Source of the DNA: Candidatus Hydrogenedentes bacterium CG07_land_8_20_14_0_80_42_17
GTDB taxonomy: Bacteria > UBA8481
Direction: 5' to 3'
DNA length: 13,720 nt
Assembly: GCA_002780065.1 (NCBI GenBank)
Contig: PEWQ01000166.1
Location: 1 to 13,720, forward strand
Part shown: positions 6,834 through 13,550 of the stretch, one piece after another
How the letters are laid out: each line of letters starts with the position of its first letter
How positions within the stretch are numbered: the first letter of the stretch is position 1
Notes under the pieces: model-generated
What the model saw: only the letters and a program-made list of their open reading frames with translations
Told to the model about the DNA's origin: nothing
The model's database searches: none
Translations under genes and position numbers: made by a program

Positions 6834-7946
6834 CTAACCCAATATCGCTTTTGTTACCTCGTTAACTTCTGATTCAGTCATACCGGGAAATATCGGTACC
6901 GAAATTATTTTTTTGCATAATGATTCAGAAATAGGAAAATCTCCTTCTTTGTATCCGAGATTTGCAAAGCCCTTCATTGTATGAACAGGAAGCTCGTAAT
7001 GAAGTCCCCATGCAATGCCGGCTTCGTTTAGTCGTTCAATTATCTCCGCGCGATTATCAGCAAGGATGACATAAAGATGATATACATGTGTTCGATTCTT
7101 TCCAACAATAGGAACTCTGATTCCAGTCTTACCTTTTAATCGAGAGTCGTACCACCCTGCCGCTCTTCTTCGCTCATCATTCCATTTATCGAGATGGGGA
7201 AGTTTCACACGAAGCACTGCGGCTTGCAGTGTGTCAATTCGCGAATTATCGCCCTTCTCGATCGATTCAGTTTTTGAGCCTCGACCGTGAATGCGTATTC
7301 TTGCCATTCGCTCAGCTAGAGCCTTGTCATCGGTTAAACAAATACCGGCGTCTCCCATTGCACCAAGATTCTTCGACGGGAAGAATGAGAAAGCCGAGAT
7401 GATCCCAAATGTTCCGACTTTTTTTCCTTTCCAAGTTGCTCCGTGAGCTTGAGCGCAGTCTTCAATTACAAAAAGTTTTCTGCGGTTTGCAATCTCCATG
7501 ACAGCATCCAAATCCGCGGCCTGACCGTAGAGATGAACCGGAATGATCGCTTTAGTTCGAGGCGAGATAGCTTTTTCAATCAGCTTCGCATCAATGGTAA
7601 AAGTTTCGGGCTCTACATCGACTAAAATAGGTTTTGCTCCTGTGCGTTCGATTGCGCCGACTGTTGCCATGAAAGTGTAAGGAACAGTAATGACCTCGTC
7701 GCCAGGCCCGATATCCAGAGCCTTCATTGCAATGTAAAGCGCATCCGTTCCGCTTGCACATCCTACGCCGAATTTTGCTCCGCAATACTGAGCAAATTCT
7801 TCTTCTAATTTTGCAACGTCGTGGCCAAGAATAAAACTGTTTGCGTCGATATTTCGTTTCAGCGCGTCCATTATTTCATTCATCAACGGTTTATGCTGCC
7901 GTGATAAATCCAAGAGCGGAATTTTAATTGTTTTCTTTTGAGTCAT
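6834..7946 (-). CDS. DegT/DnrJ/EryC1/StrS family PLP-dependent sugar aminotransferase
   Basis: Fold-type I, PLP-dependent aminotransferase of 370 residues, a typical length for the family that transfers an amino group to keto-sugar nucleotides in surface-polysaccharide or antibiotic-sugar pathways. Visible marks: PLLDLSRQH at the N-terminus, GTDAL at 66-70, PGDEVITVPYTFMAT at 81-95, D163 in IEDCAQAHGA (binds the pyridine nitrogen), and SFFPSKNLGAMGDAG with K192 as the likely Schiff-base lysine. The usual GDGG after the lysine is GDAG here. C-terminal WGLHYELPVH and ISVPIFPGMTE fit WbpE/DesV-type members. The start ATG has AGGAGA eight bases upstream. No nucleotide-sugar dehydratase, epimerase or glycosyltransferase lies nearby, so the exact substrate cannot be inferred. 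TTGAC boxes at the complement of 7994-7999 and 8007-8012 may belong to its promoter, but no convincing -10 goes with them. Confidence 0.9.
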   Translation of the reverse strand: MTQKKTIKIPLLDLSRQHKPLMNEIMDALKRNIDANSFILGHDVAKLEEEFAQYCGAKFGVGCASGTDALYIAMKALDIGPGDEVITVPYTFMATVGAIERTGAKPILVDVEPETFTIDAKLIEKAISPRTKAIIPVHLYGQAADLDAVMEIANRRKLFVIEDCAQAHGATWKGKKVGTFGIISAFSFFPSKNLGAMGDAGICLTDDKALAERMARIRIHGRGSKTESIEKGDNSRIDTLQAAVLRVKLPHLDKWNDERRRAAGWYDSRLKGKTGIRVPIVGKNRTHVYHLYVILADNRAEIIERLNEAGIAWGLHYELPVHTMKGFANLGYKEGDFPISESLCKKIISVPIFPGMTESEVNEVTKAILG

Positions 7947-8090
7947 GACATTCTCCTAATTTGTAGATTAGCATTAGATGAGAAACTACTTCCGTCAAAC
8001 CGAGAAGTCAAATCAGAATTAAGAGCGAGCTGGGAATGTAGAGATACAAAGTATGCCAGGAGATACGGCAGAATAAGGATGCGCCGCAAT

Positions 8091-8265
8091 CACAGGCGAG
8101 GCGTCCATTGCCGCGAGGCGTCCATTGACGCGAGGCGCCCATTGATGCGAGGGCGTCCATTGACGCGAGGCGCCCATTGACGCGAGGCGTCCATTGACGC
8201 GAGGCGTCCATTGACGCGAGGCGCCCATTGACGCGAGGGCGTCCATTGACGCGAGGACGCCCGTG
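8091..8265 (+). repeat. Tandem array 1: nine copies of a 17-bp palindromic unit upstream of atpE
   Basis: Nine head-to-tail units with consensus GCGTCCATTGACGCGAG start at 8101, 8118, 8135, 8153, 8170, 8187, 8204, 8221 and 8239; two joins carry one extra G. Each unit contains GCGTC, a four-base loop CATT, and GACGC, a perfect five-base-pair hairpin. Three units have GCGCC, which keeps a G-U wobble only in the minus-strand transcript. The array is bounded by CACAGGCG (8091-8098) and CGCCCGTG (8258-8265), imperfect inverted repeats with one mismatch. It occupies much of the 437-base gap between the aminotransferase and atpE. The rest of that gap holds the aminotransferase leader and the atpE leader. 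The 17-base period shifts frame, and the long open frames through it are not genes. Confidence 0.93.
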
Positions 8266-8292
8266 GCTCCAAGAAAAAGAAATTTCATATTA

Positions 8293-8320
8293 CTTACAAA
8301 AGCATTTGCAACTTTATAAA
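8293..8320 (+). promoter_or_regulatory. Possible promoter of the atpE-atpF-atpH operon
   Basis: CTTACA (8293-8298, four of six to -35) and TATAAA (8315-8320, five of six to -10) are 16 bases apart in an AT-rich stretch. Transcription would begin near 8327, giving a leader of about 57 bases that contains the inverted repeat at 8342-8359. TATATT at 8334-8339 is another -10 candidate without a -35. Weak evidence in AT-rich DNA. Confidence 0.3.
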
Positions 8321-8341
8321 ATTTATGGCAAATTATATTTT

Positions 8342-8359
8342 CACTCATAATGTTGAGTG
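8342..8359 (+). promoter_or_regulatory. Perfect 6-bp inverted repeat in the atpE leader
   Basis: CACTCA (8342-8347) and TGAGTG (8354-8359) are exact inverted repeats around a six-base centre, ending 24 bases before the atpE ATG and 12 before its Shine-Dalgarno GGAGG. It could be a small RNA stem-loop or a dimeric regulator site. An 18-base palindrome this short may also be chance. Confidence 0.35.
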
Positions 8360-8383
8360 TAAGAAATTAATGGAGGTAGATAG

Positions 8384-8611
8384 ATGCCGGATGCAATTAC
8401 AGCACTAAATTCGCTCGGACTTGGACTTGGATTGGGACTCGTTTTGATTGGAGCGGCAAAAGGTATAGCTCAAATCGGAGCGGCCGCTGTCGAGTCATCT
8501 GCACGTCAGCCGGAGATTACCGGCAAGTTACAGACAATGATGATTATTGCGGCAGGAATGATTGAAGGCGCGGCGCTTTTCGCAATTGTAGTACTCGGAT
8601 TCATTAAGTAA
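8384..8611 (+). CDS. atpE: F-type ATP synthase subunit c
   Basis: Membrane proteolipid of 75 residues that forms the rotating c-ring of the FoF1 ATP synthase. Two membrane helices are visible: the first with the glycine motif GxGxGxG (G12, G14, G16, G18) that packs the ring, the second with the ion-carrying carboxylate E61 in AAGMIEGAALF. The cytoplasmic loop has the conserved R41-Q42-P43 that contacts gamma and epsilon. The residue after E61 is glycine rather than the serine or threonine of sodium-binding rings, so proton coupling is likely. A strong Shine-Dalgarno GGAGG (8372-8376) precedes the ATG. atpF starts 13 bases after its stop. No subunit a gene (atpB) lies upstream; an unrelated minus-strand gene and the 17-bp array are there instead. 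Confidence 0.96.
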   Translation: MPDAITALNSLGLGLGLGLVLIGAAKGIAQIGAAAVESSARQPEITGKLQTMMIIAAGMIEGAALFAIVVLGFIK

Positions 8612-8624
8612 TTCAGAGACTAAG

Positions 8625-9194
8625 TTGAGCCTCTTTTACGTTACTCAATTTTCCATTCTTTTGTTGACTGCTTCTCCAGAAGCTGAATCCGGAAGTGCGG
8701 CTTTAGTTACGCCTGATTTTGCGGTTACGATTGCGACATGGATAACTTTTTTCCTACTGCTTTTTTTGCTCGCTAGATTTGGATGGAAGCCTTTTGTCAA
8801 TGCGTTAGATGAGCGGGAAGCGGCTGTTAGAGATGAAGTGAAACGCGCGGAAAATGCCAGACGTGAGGCGGAAGAACTGCTTCAGCAGTATGAGTTAAAA
8901 TTGAAAAACGTTCAATCCGAAGCTGATGCGATTTTGAATACCTCAAGACAGAGAGCGGAAGAAGTTGGAAATAAACTCGAAACTGATGCAAGAGCTTCTG
9001 CTCAGCAAATACTTGAAAAGGCGAAGTTGACAATTGAAGGTGAGCGTCAAAAAGCGGTTTCTGAACTCAAAGGAATCGTTGCAAATGCGGCTTCCGAACT
9101 TACAGAAAAGATATTGAAAGAAGAGTTGGACATGAGCCGCCACGAAAAGTTGGTTGAAGAAGTTGTATCTGGAATTGATCGAAAACGGAATTAA
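8625..9194 (+). CDS. atpF: F-type ATP synthase subunit b
   Basis: Peripheral-stalk subunit of 189 residues, linking membrane subunit a to the F1 head. TPDFAVTIATWITFFLLLFLLARFGWKPFVNALDERE (about 29-65) shows the single membrane helix and the conserved F-x-W-KP-x-x-x-L turn. Residues about 65-160 are a long charged coiled coil rich in A, E, K and R. The frame has no ATG before the coil; the first usable start is the TTG at 8625, with only a weak purine stretch (AGAGA) upstream. Residues 1-28 are an extra hydrophobic stretch and short linker before TPDF, seen in some b subunits and possibly a cleaved signal. A later TTG (8661 or 8664) is less likely, with no ribosome site. The gene sits 13 bases after atpE and 8 before atpH. 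Confidence 0.92.
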   Translation: MSLFYVTQFSILLLTASPEAESGSAALVTPDFAVTIATWITFFLLLFLLARFGWKPFVNALDEREAAVRDEVKRAENARREAEELLQQYELKLKNVQSEADAILNTSRQRAEEVGNKLETDARASAQQILEKAKLTIEGERQKAVSELKGIVANAASELTEKILKEELDMSRHEKLVEEVVSGIDRKRN

Positions 9195-9202
9195 TTAAGC
9201 CG

Positions 9203-9700
9203 ATGCTAAAAAATCCATCTCTTACGAAACGATATGCAAAAGGACTTTTTGAAGCTACAAAAGGAACTATAGATCTTGCTCGGCTGGAAGCGGGTCTCAT
9301 TGGAAAAGAAAAAGAGTTGTCACGGCCGAGAATGACAGTTAATGAATTGATTAAGCTTTGCGGATTCGAACCGCCGCGGCCGGTAAGAGCTCTTCTTGCT
9401 ATTTTGATTAGGAGAAAACGGCAAAACTTATTGCCGGAAATCGCAGAGGCATATCGGATAATCTCTGAAGAGATGCAGGGAATAAAGAGAGCAGAGGTGA
9501 CAACTGCAGTTCCTCTGAACTCTAAAACGAAAAAGAGAATTGAAGAAGAACTGACAAAGAAATACGATGCGAATAAAGTTATAGTTAATAACAGAGTCGA
9601 CAAATCGATCATCGGCGGTTTGCGAATAAAATTCGGAGACACATTGATTGATGGAAGCGTCGAAACATTTCTAAATGTATTTCGTAGCCGTGCATCGTAA
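9203..9700 (+). CDS. atpH: F-type ATP synthase subunit delta (OSCP)
   Basis: Delta subunit that joins the b stalk to the top of the alpha-beta hexamer. The protein is 165 residues, somewhat shorter than the usual 175-185. The N-terminus LTKRYAKGLFEATK matches the family; the helix bundle between about 35 and 65 looks compressed. The middle has LLAILIRRKRQNLLPEIAEAYRII, and the C-terminus has VTTAVPLN, then VDKSIIGGLRIKFGDTLIDGSVETFL, the clear delta signature (GG-x-x-I ... D-x-x-I-D-G-S). It starts 8 bases after atpF, and its stop is the end of the operon here: atpA, G, D and C do not follow. Instead array 2 begins 44 bases downstream and the next gene is convergent. Confidence 0.92.
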   Translation: MLKNPSLTKRYAKGLFEATKGTIDLARLEAGLIGKEKELSRPRMTVNELIKLCGFEPPRPVRALLAILIRRKRQNLLPEIAEAYRIISEEMQGIKRAEVTTAVPLNSKTKKRIEEELTKKYDANKVIVNNRVDKSIIGGLRIKFGDTLIDGSVETFLNVFRSRAS

Positions 9701-9708
9701 TAAAATCT

Positions 9709-9730
9709 AAAAATGAAAATTGCATTTCAT
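9709..9730 (+). repeat. Short AT-rich hairpin after atpH
   Basis: ATGAAA (9713-9718) and TTTCAT (9725-9730) are perfect six-base inverted repeats around ATTGCA, 12 bases after the atpH stop. No U-run follows, so it is at best a weak terminator. The 14-mer AAAAATGAAAATTG (9709-9722) recurs exactly at 13643-13656, where it forms one arm of a larger hairpin, which suggests a dispersed AT-rich repeat family. Confidence 0.4.
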
Positions 9731-9743
9731 CTGGTGGCATGCA

Positions 9744-9897
9744 CGCTATGCGTCAATGGCCGCTATGCGTCAATGGCCGCTCCGCGTTAATCGACGCTAC
9801 GCGTTGATGGACGCTACGCGTTGATGGACGCTACGCGTTGATGGACGCTACGCGTCAATGGACGCTACGCGTCAATGGACGCTCTCGCCTGTGCAAG
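9744..9897 (-). repeat. Tandem array 2: eight copies of the same 17-bp palindromic unit, inverted, downstream of atpH
   Basis: Eight exact 17-base periods begin at 9744, 9761, 9778, 9795, 9812, 9829, 9846 and 9863. Read on the minus strand, the main unit is GCGTCCATTGACGCGTA, identical to the array 1 unit except for the last two bases (TA instead of AG). Three units read GCGTTGATGG on the plus strand, which keeps a G-U wobble pair in plus-strand RNA. The minus-strand end begins with CACAGGCGAG (complement of 9884-9893), the same boundary motif as array 1, so the two arrays are inverted copies. The array starts 44 bases after atpH and its boundary runs up to the stop codon of the convergent hydrolase gene. 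The hairpins may end transcription from both sides. Confidence 0.92.
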
Positions 9898-11868
9898 CTA
9901 CCTAAATAAAAATTTTAGACACTGACCGATTCGTTTTCTCCAGAAAATTTCTTGATGAAAATGACCGTCTGCAATGTAGCCGAATAAATCTTTTCCGTCC
10001 GTCATCCATCGCTCTCTGCAAATTTTCAACAGCTTCAAAGTGATCAACGTGTAGTCATCTCTGTGTGGCTGATCCGGCGCCCAACGGGTGCCGCAGTCTA
10101 TGTACGCTCTTCTGAACGGCCTTTTATGAAGAGCCTCGATCTCTTTCAACTGCGGGTTTCCGCGAATGTAAGCGAATGAAAGAGCTCCGATTAATCCGAA
10201 TATATCTCCACGCCTCAACCCTGCATAAACGGAGACGTTTGCTCCGTATGAAGATCCAATCATTGCGATATGATATGGATCTGCTGAAATATTCCATTTT
10301 TCTCTAAGAAGAGGTAGCAATTTATTCGCAACCCAATCTATGTAGAGGTCGGCTCTGCCAAAGGGCGGCGGAAGATATGCTTTATTTCTGAACCTGTGGC
10401 AATTGATACCGACAAGTATTATTTCAGTCAGAGATCCTCGCTTGACTAACATTTCTGCGATGGAATCTGTATGCCAACCGTTCATTGCTCCCTTATTTGT
10501 CCATTGATTCTGTCCGTCATTTAGGAAAGCTATTGGATATGTATTTGAGTTATCGTAATTTCTAGGGAGCTTTACTGTCACTCTGAATTCATGGCTAAGT
10601 TCGGGACAAGGCACGGTCAAATGGACAAACTGAGGTTTTATTTCATCTATTGGCGGATTATAGGAATAAAAAATTCCGTCACGAAGCCATAATTCCTTTA
10701 ATGCAGGTTTGTAACACATTCCGTATGAAGGATGATCCTCTCCTGATTCGCCTTTGATGAAAAAACCTCTTTTTGAATTCATTTCGAATGTAGATTTAAA
10801 TAATTTTTCATATTGGATTCTTCCTTTGCCCGCTATCTTCATCATAAAGTCGTAATTCTTTTTTTCTTCCACGACCGAAATTATAGGTTTCGACCAGCCT
10901 GAAAAATATTTAAGATGAGTCAACACAGACTCTTTCTGCAGCACAAGATATGATTGTTGATTTTGCTTTGATGAAAAATATTTTTTCCTGCCTATAGCAC
11001 TTCTCTGAAGCACCGGATCGAATGCTATGGTTTTGAAATGCTTCATGATTCCTGTCGGGCATCCTGACGCAAGCCATGAGAGAACCATGCGGGTGATTCT
11101 GTCAGCTTTCGGATTGATCAGTAAACTTCCATGCGAGTATCCTTCGAAGGCATACCAGCTCATCTCCAATTCTCGATACATAATTTTATGGACAACATTG
11201 TTGGGATCGATTCCAAGTATTAACGCCGGGCAGTCTGCTTTTTTGATTTCAGGTCTTTCTATCTCCATCTCACGAAAAGCTTTGCCGGAAAGAAAAGTTT
11301 GTTTGAATAAATTAAGTTGCTCCTGATATTCCTTATCTGATACTCTGCGCCCCCACATCTCTTCGACTATCGCTTTGGAAGGAATAAACTGAATCACTTT
11401 TGGAAGATTGCCTCTCGAGTCGGTAAAATCTTTGGTCGGAGGAATTTTGGCAAGCATTGCAATTTCACGTGCCGGTGAAGGATCATAAAGCAATAACGCT
11501 TTAGCTCCGCCTTTTTCCGCAGAAAGCTGCGCCAGAAGCCCTCCGACTGAGTAGCCGAGAATAATAGTGTTTTCCAGTTTAAGTTCTTTTCTCACTATCG
11601 AAACGTCTTCGAGATAATCTCTGATTGAGAGGTTTGCAACGTCATTGAAAATACTTTTGTAGTAGCCGCGAGGATTCATTGAAAAGACCGGCCAGCCGAG
11701 CGCCGCCATAATCGGAGCAATTCTGGAAAAGATCCACGAGCCGTCAAATGCTCCTGGAATGCATAAAATAGGTTCTCTAGCTGCAACGGTTGAAGGATAA
11801 AAAGCTTCCACAAATAATTTGTTCGGACCTATTGTGTAAGTTCTGTATGAATATTTATCTTTTAACAT
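9898..11868 (-). CDS. Double alpha/beta-hydrolase fusion: N-terminal alpha/beta hydrolase plus C-terminal esterase domain
   Basis: A 656-residue protein without a visible signal peptide. The N-terminal hydrolase (about 15-270) has the oxyanion strand ILCIPGAFDGSW, nucleophile elbow GYSVG with S107, probable acid D221 in LILGID, and H246 in GYSHGS, a full triad. Residues about 280-415 are unrecognised. The C-terminal half (about 425-656) resembles the putative esterase family of enterochelin esterase and esterase D: HEFRVTVKLPRNYD, FLNDGQNQW, the nucleophile elbow GSSYG with S540, and DGHFHQEIFWRKR with H636 as likely catalytic histidine. Both sites therefore look active. The gene follows an ATP-grasp gene by 52 bases on the same strand, with a stem-loop between. 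No Shine-Dalgarno is seen before the ATG, and no upstream in-frame start exists. Substrate unknown; an ester, thioester or amide made by the ATP-grasp partner is a possibility. Confidence 0.8.
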   Translation of the reverse strand: MLKDKYSYRTYTIGPNKLFVEAFYPSTVAAREPILCIPGAFDGSWIFSRIAPIMAALGWPVFSMNPRGYYKSIFNDVANLSIRDYLEDVSIVRKELKLENTIILGYSVGGLLAQLSAEKGGAKALLLYDPSPAREIAMLAKIPPTKDFTDSRGNLPKVIQFIPSKAIVEEMWGRRVSDKEYQEQLNLFKQTFLSGKAFREMEIERPEIKKADCPALILGIDPNNVVHKIMYRELEMSWYAFEGYSHGSLLINPKADRITRMVLSWLASGCPTGIMKHFKTIAFDPVLQRSAIGRKKYFSSKQNQQSYLVLQKESVLTHLKYFSGWSKPIISVVEEKKNYDFMMKIAGKGRIQYEKLFKSTFEMNSKRGFFIKGESGEDHPSYGMCYKPALKELWLRDGIFYSYNPPIDEIKPQFVHLTVPCPELSHEFRVTVKLPRNYDNSNTYPIAFLNDGQNQWTNKGAMNGWHTDSIAEMLVKRGSLTEIILVGINCHRFRNKAYLPPPFGRADLYIDWVANKLLPLLREKWNISADPYHIAMIGSSYGANVSVYAGLRRGDIFGLIGALSFAYIRGNPQLKEIEALHKRPFRRAYIDCGTRWAPDQPHRDDYTLITLKLLKICRERWMTDGKDLFGYIADGHFHQEIFWRKRIGQCLKFLFR

Positions 11869-11895
11869 AAACGAAAAATTATTCTATCAATATTT

Positions 11896-11916
11896 AAGGC
11901 AAGAGGCTATTGCCTT
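11896..11916 (-). promoter_or_regulatory. Stem-loop between the ATP-grasp and hydrolase genes
   Basis: AAGGCAA (11896-11902) and TTGCCTT (11910-11916) form a perfect seven-base stem with a seven-base loop, extendable with flanking A/T bases. It lies four bases after the ATP-grasp stop and 27 before the hydrolase start. There is no U-run, so full termination is unlikely; transcript processing, partial termination or protection of the upstream mRNA is possible. Confidence 0.45.
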
Positions 11917-11920
11917 TAAA

Positions 11921-13438
11921 TTATCCCTCAGCTAAAGAACGGTAAGGGCATGGTTCAAGCTTCAAAGCATCGCGGACAAGTTCTACATTCTTCAGCCATT
12001 CGCCGGAAAGTATTCTCCAATTGATTGGATCAACAATTGATTTTCGAGTCATAATGTAGATCAGCGGAATTCCTTCGTCACCGTATCTCGGATGACCGAT
12101 TACAAGATCGTCCCACGGCACTCCGTTTGTCAAAACAAACTCGTCTTCATTTTGTGTATCCGAAAGAGTCCAGCCGTCACGGAGCCGAATAAGTCGCTCT
12201 CCTTCAAATCGATACACTCCCGAAGTAATGCCGCCAGTTGCTCTGAACGTTCCTTTATCTTTCGAATAAATAATCACGGCTGAACCTTCAACATCAGGCA
12301 GTTCATCGTTATAGGCGTCAATATCTTCCGCCTTCACGTCCAGTTCTAGATACTCCGCAAGATGAAAGAAAGTTAAAGGCACAATATCTTTCATTGCCTC
12401 GAAGTCAGCCATGTATTGGGATTCTCCGACGAGTCTGGCATTTATCTCACTTACGAATATTTCTTTAAGTTTAAATTTTTCATCGACAGTTGTAAGAAAA
12501 TCGACTCCGAAATTTCCGCGATATCCGTTCGAGCCGAGCCACAAGCCGATTTTTTTTATAATTTCAAAAACTTCTTCGCGCTCTCCGCTCGTAAGACCTT
12601 GCCGTGAAAAATCAGAACCGATATACATTGCAGGATTTGTTACTAGTCTTGGATCGCCTACTATTTGTATATCCGGAGGCGATACAGCGACTGTTCCGTT
12701 GACTACACAGCCGGTGCAATTTAGGCTTGGCCCGGAAAGAAATGGAGTTATCTTGACCGTGGTTCGATCAAATGACTTGCCGAGCATATTTCGTTTTTCT
12801 TCGATGACTTTTTGATAGTCGCCTTCACTGAAAATAAAATCTGTTCCGCCTCCATGCTGAGAATGCGGAACCTGAATGACGTAACCTTCTGGAAATTGCT
12901 GAATCAATTTTTGGTGAGAGACATTTGAGAACGGAGAGAGCATTGCTTGCGCAGGCAATGGGATTCCGATCTCTTCGGCTTTCCACGCAAGTAATGTTTT
13001 GTCCTCAAAGTAATCTTGAATTACGCATGTGTTCTGGAAGAACTGAAGTCTTGGAGCTTTTTTGAAGACGAAGTCGAGCAGCGTTTGAGAAGGTTGAAAA
13101 GGAATCATGAATATCTCGCCTTCTACTCTGTCCAGCGCCGCAAGTATCTCTCTCTCGTGGTCCTGATAAAAATAATTAATAAAGAGAGAGGATGTGCTGT
13201 GTCTTACTCTTTTATTTTTTTCGTATGAAAAGACAGGAGTGCCCCAGTCGCTTTCAATATGCTTTTGAACCTCTTCGCCATAATACTCGGCAATGACTGC
13301 CGCAATTGGCAGAAAGTGTTTGAACATGTGTGCTCCGAGCGGACCTAAACCATTGTAAACTACGGAGCGATTTCGAAACCAACCTTTTTGAGAAGAAACC
13401 TTTTTGAGTGTTGTAAGACTTTCAATCGGACTTGACAT
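11921..13438 (-). CDS. ATP-grasp fold ligase-like protein
   Basis: A 505-residue protein with an ATP-grasp core, the fold that joins a carboxylate to an amine or thiol through an acyl phosphate. In order: a Rossmann-like preATP-grasp part (about 20-135, with VVYNGLGPLGAHMFKHF), then FEDKTLLAWKAEEIGIPLPAQ (K147, the first ATP-binding lysine), VIQVPHSQHGGGTDF (glycine-rich loop G196-G198), an EINARLVGESQ metal-binding motif (E331, N333, R335) preceded by GNFGVDF (D313), and an unassigned C-terminal part (about 380-505). The family substrate cannot be named; it does not look like biotin carboxylase, D-Ala-D-Ala ligase or glutathione synthetase. The ATG has an excellent Shine-Dalgarno GGGAGGT (complement of about 13445-13451) and a good promoter. 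It is the first gene of a pair with the double hydrolase. Confidence 0.82.
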   Translation of the reverse strand: MSSPIESLTTLKKVSSQKGWFRNRSVVYNGLGPLGAHMFKHFLPIAAVIAEYYGEEVQKHIESDWGTPVFSYEKNKRVRHSTSSLFINYFYQDHEREILAALDRVEGEIFMIPFQPSQTLLDFVFKKAPRLQFFQNTCVIQDYFEDKTLLAWKAEEIGIPLPAQAMLSPFSNVSHQKLIQQFPEGYVIQVPHSQHGGGTDFIFSEGDYQKVIEEKRNMLGKSFDRTTVKITPFLSGPSLNCTGCVVNGTVAVSPPDIQIVGDPRLVTNPAMYIGSDFSRQGLTSGEREEVFEIIKKIGLWLGSNGYRGNFGVDFLTTVDEKFKLKEIFVSEINARLVGESQYMADFEAMKDIVPLTFFHLAEYLELDVKAEDIDAYNDELPDVEGSAVIIYSKDKGTFRATGGITSGVYRFEGERLIRLRDGWTLSDTQNEDEFVLTNGVPWDDLVIGHPRYGDEGIPLIYIMTRKSIVDPINWRILSGEWLKNVELVRDALKLEPCPYRSLAEG

Positions 13439-13464
13439 TTCTTACCTCCCTACTGACCTAATAA

Positions 13465-13493
13465 AGTATAGAGGCAACTACTAGTTTTGTGAA
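13465..13493 (-). promoter_or_regulatory. Sigma70-type promoter of the ATP-grasp/double-hydrolase operon
   Basis: On the minus strand TTCACA (complement of 13488-13493, five of six to -35) and TATACT (complement of 13465-13470, five of six to -10) are exactly 17 bases apart. Transcription would start near 13458, giving a leader of about 20 bases that contains GGGAGGT seven bases from the ATG. This is the best promoter in the window. Confidence 0.6.
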
Positions 13494-13550
13494 AGATAAA
13501 AAAATTTAGCAAACGTATCTCTAAACCGGGCTCGTGCAAGTAGCATTTTT

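Noticed and set aside
7947-8090. tRNA or other structured RNA upstream of the aminotransferase
   Set aside because: I looked for a T-arm, anticodon arm and acceptor pairing and found none; the stretch is best read as the aminotransferase leader.
8101-8255. CRISPR array
   Set aside because: The 17-bp units are contiguous with no unique spacers, and no cas genes are nearby; the same holds for 9744-9879.
8008-8348. Open frames encoding repetitive MDASRQWTPRVNGR-like peptides across array 1
   Set aside because: The 17-base period cycles through all three frames, so long open frames arise automatically; no ribosome site or family resemblance supports a protein.
9100-9642. 180-residue open frame antisense to atpF/atpH
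   Set aside because: It lies wholly opposite two clear ATP synthase genes and shows no recognisable domain.
9713-9790. Small ORF of about 25 codons after atpH
   Set aside because: Runs into the repeat array, has no ribosome site and no conservation evidence.
12411-12815. 134-residue open frame antisense to the ATP-grasp gene
   Set aside because: Shadow of a conserved coding frame, with a serine/proline-rich, low-information sequence.
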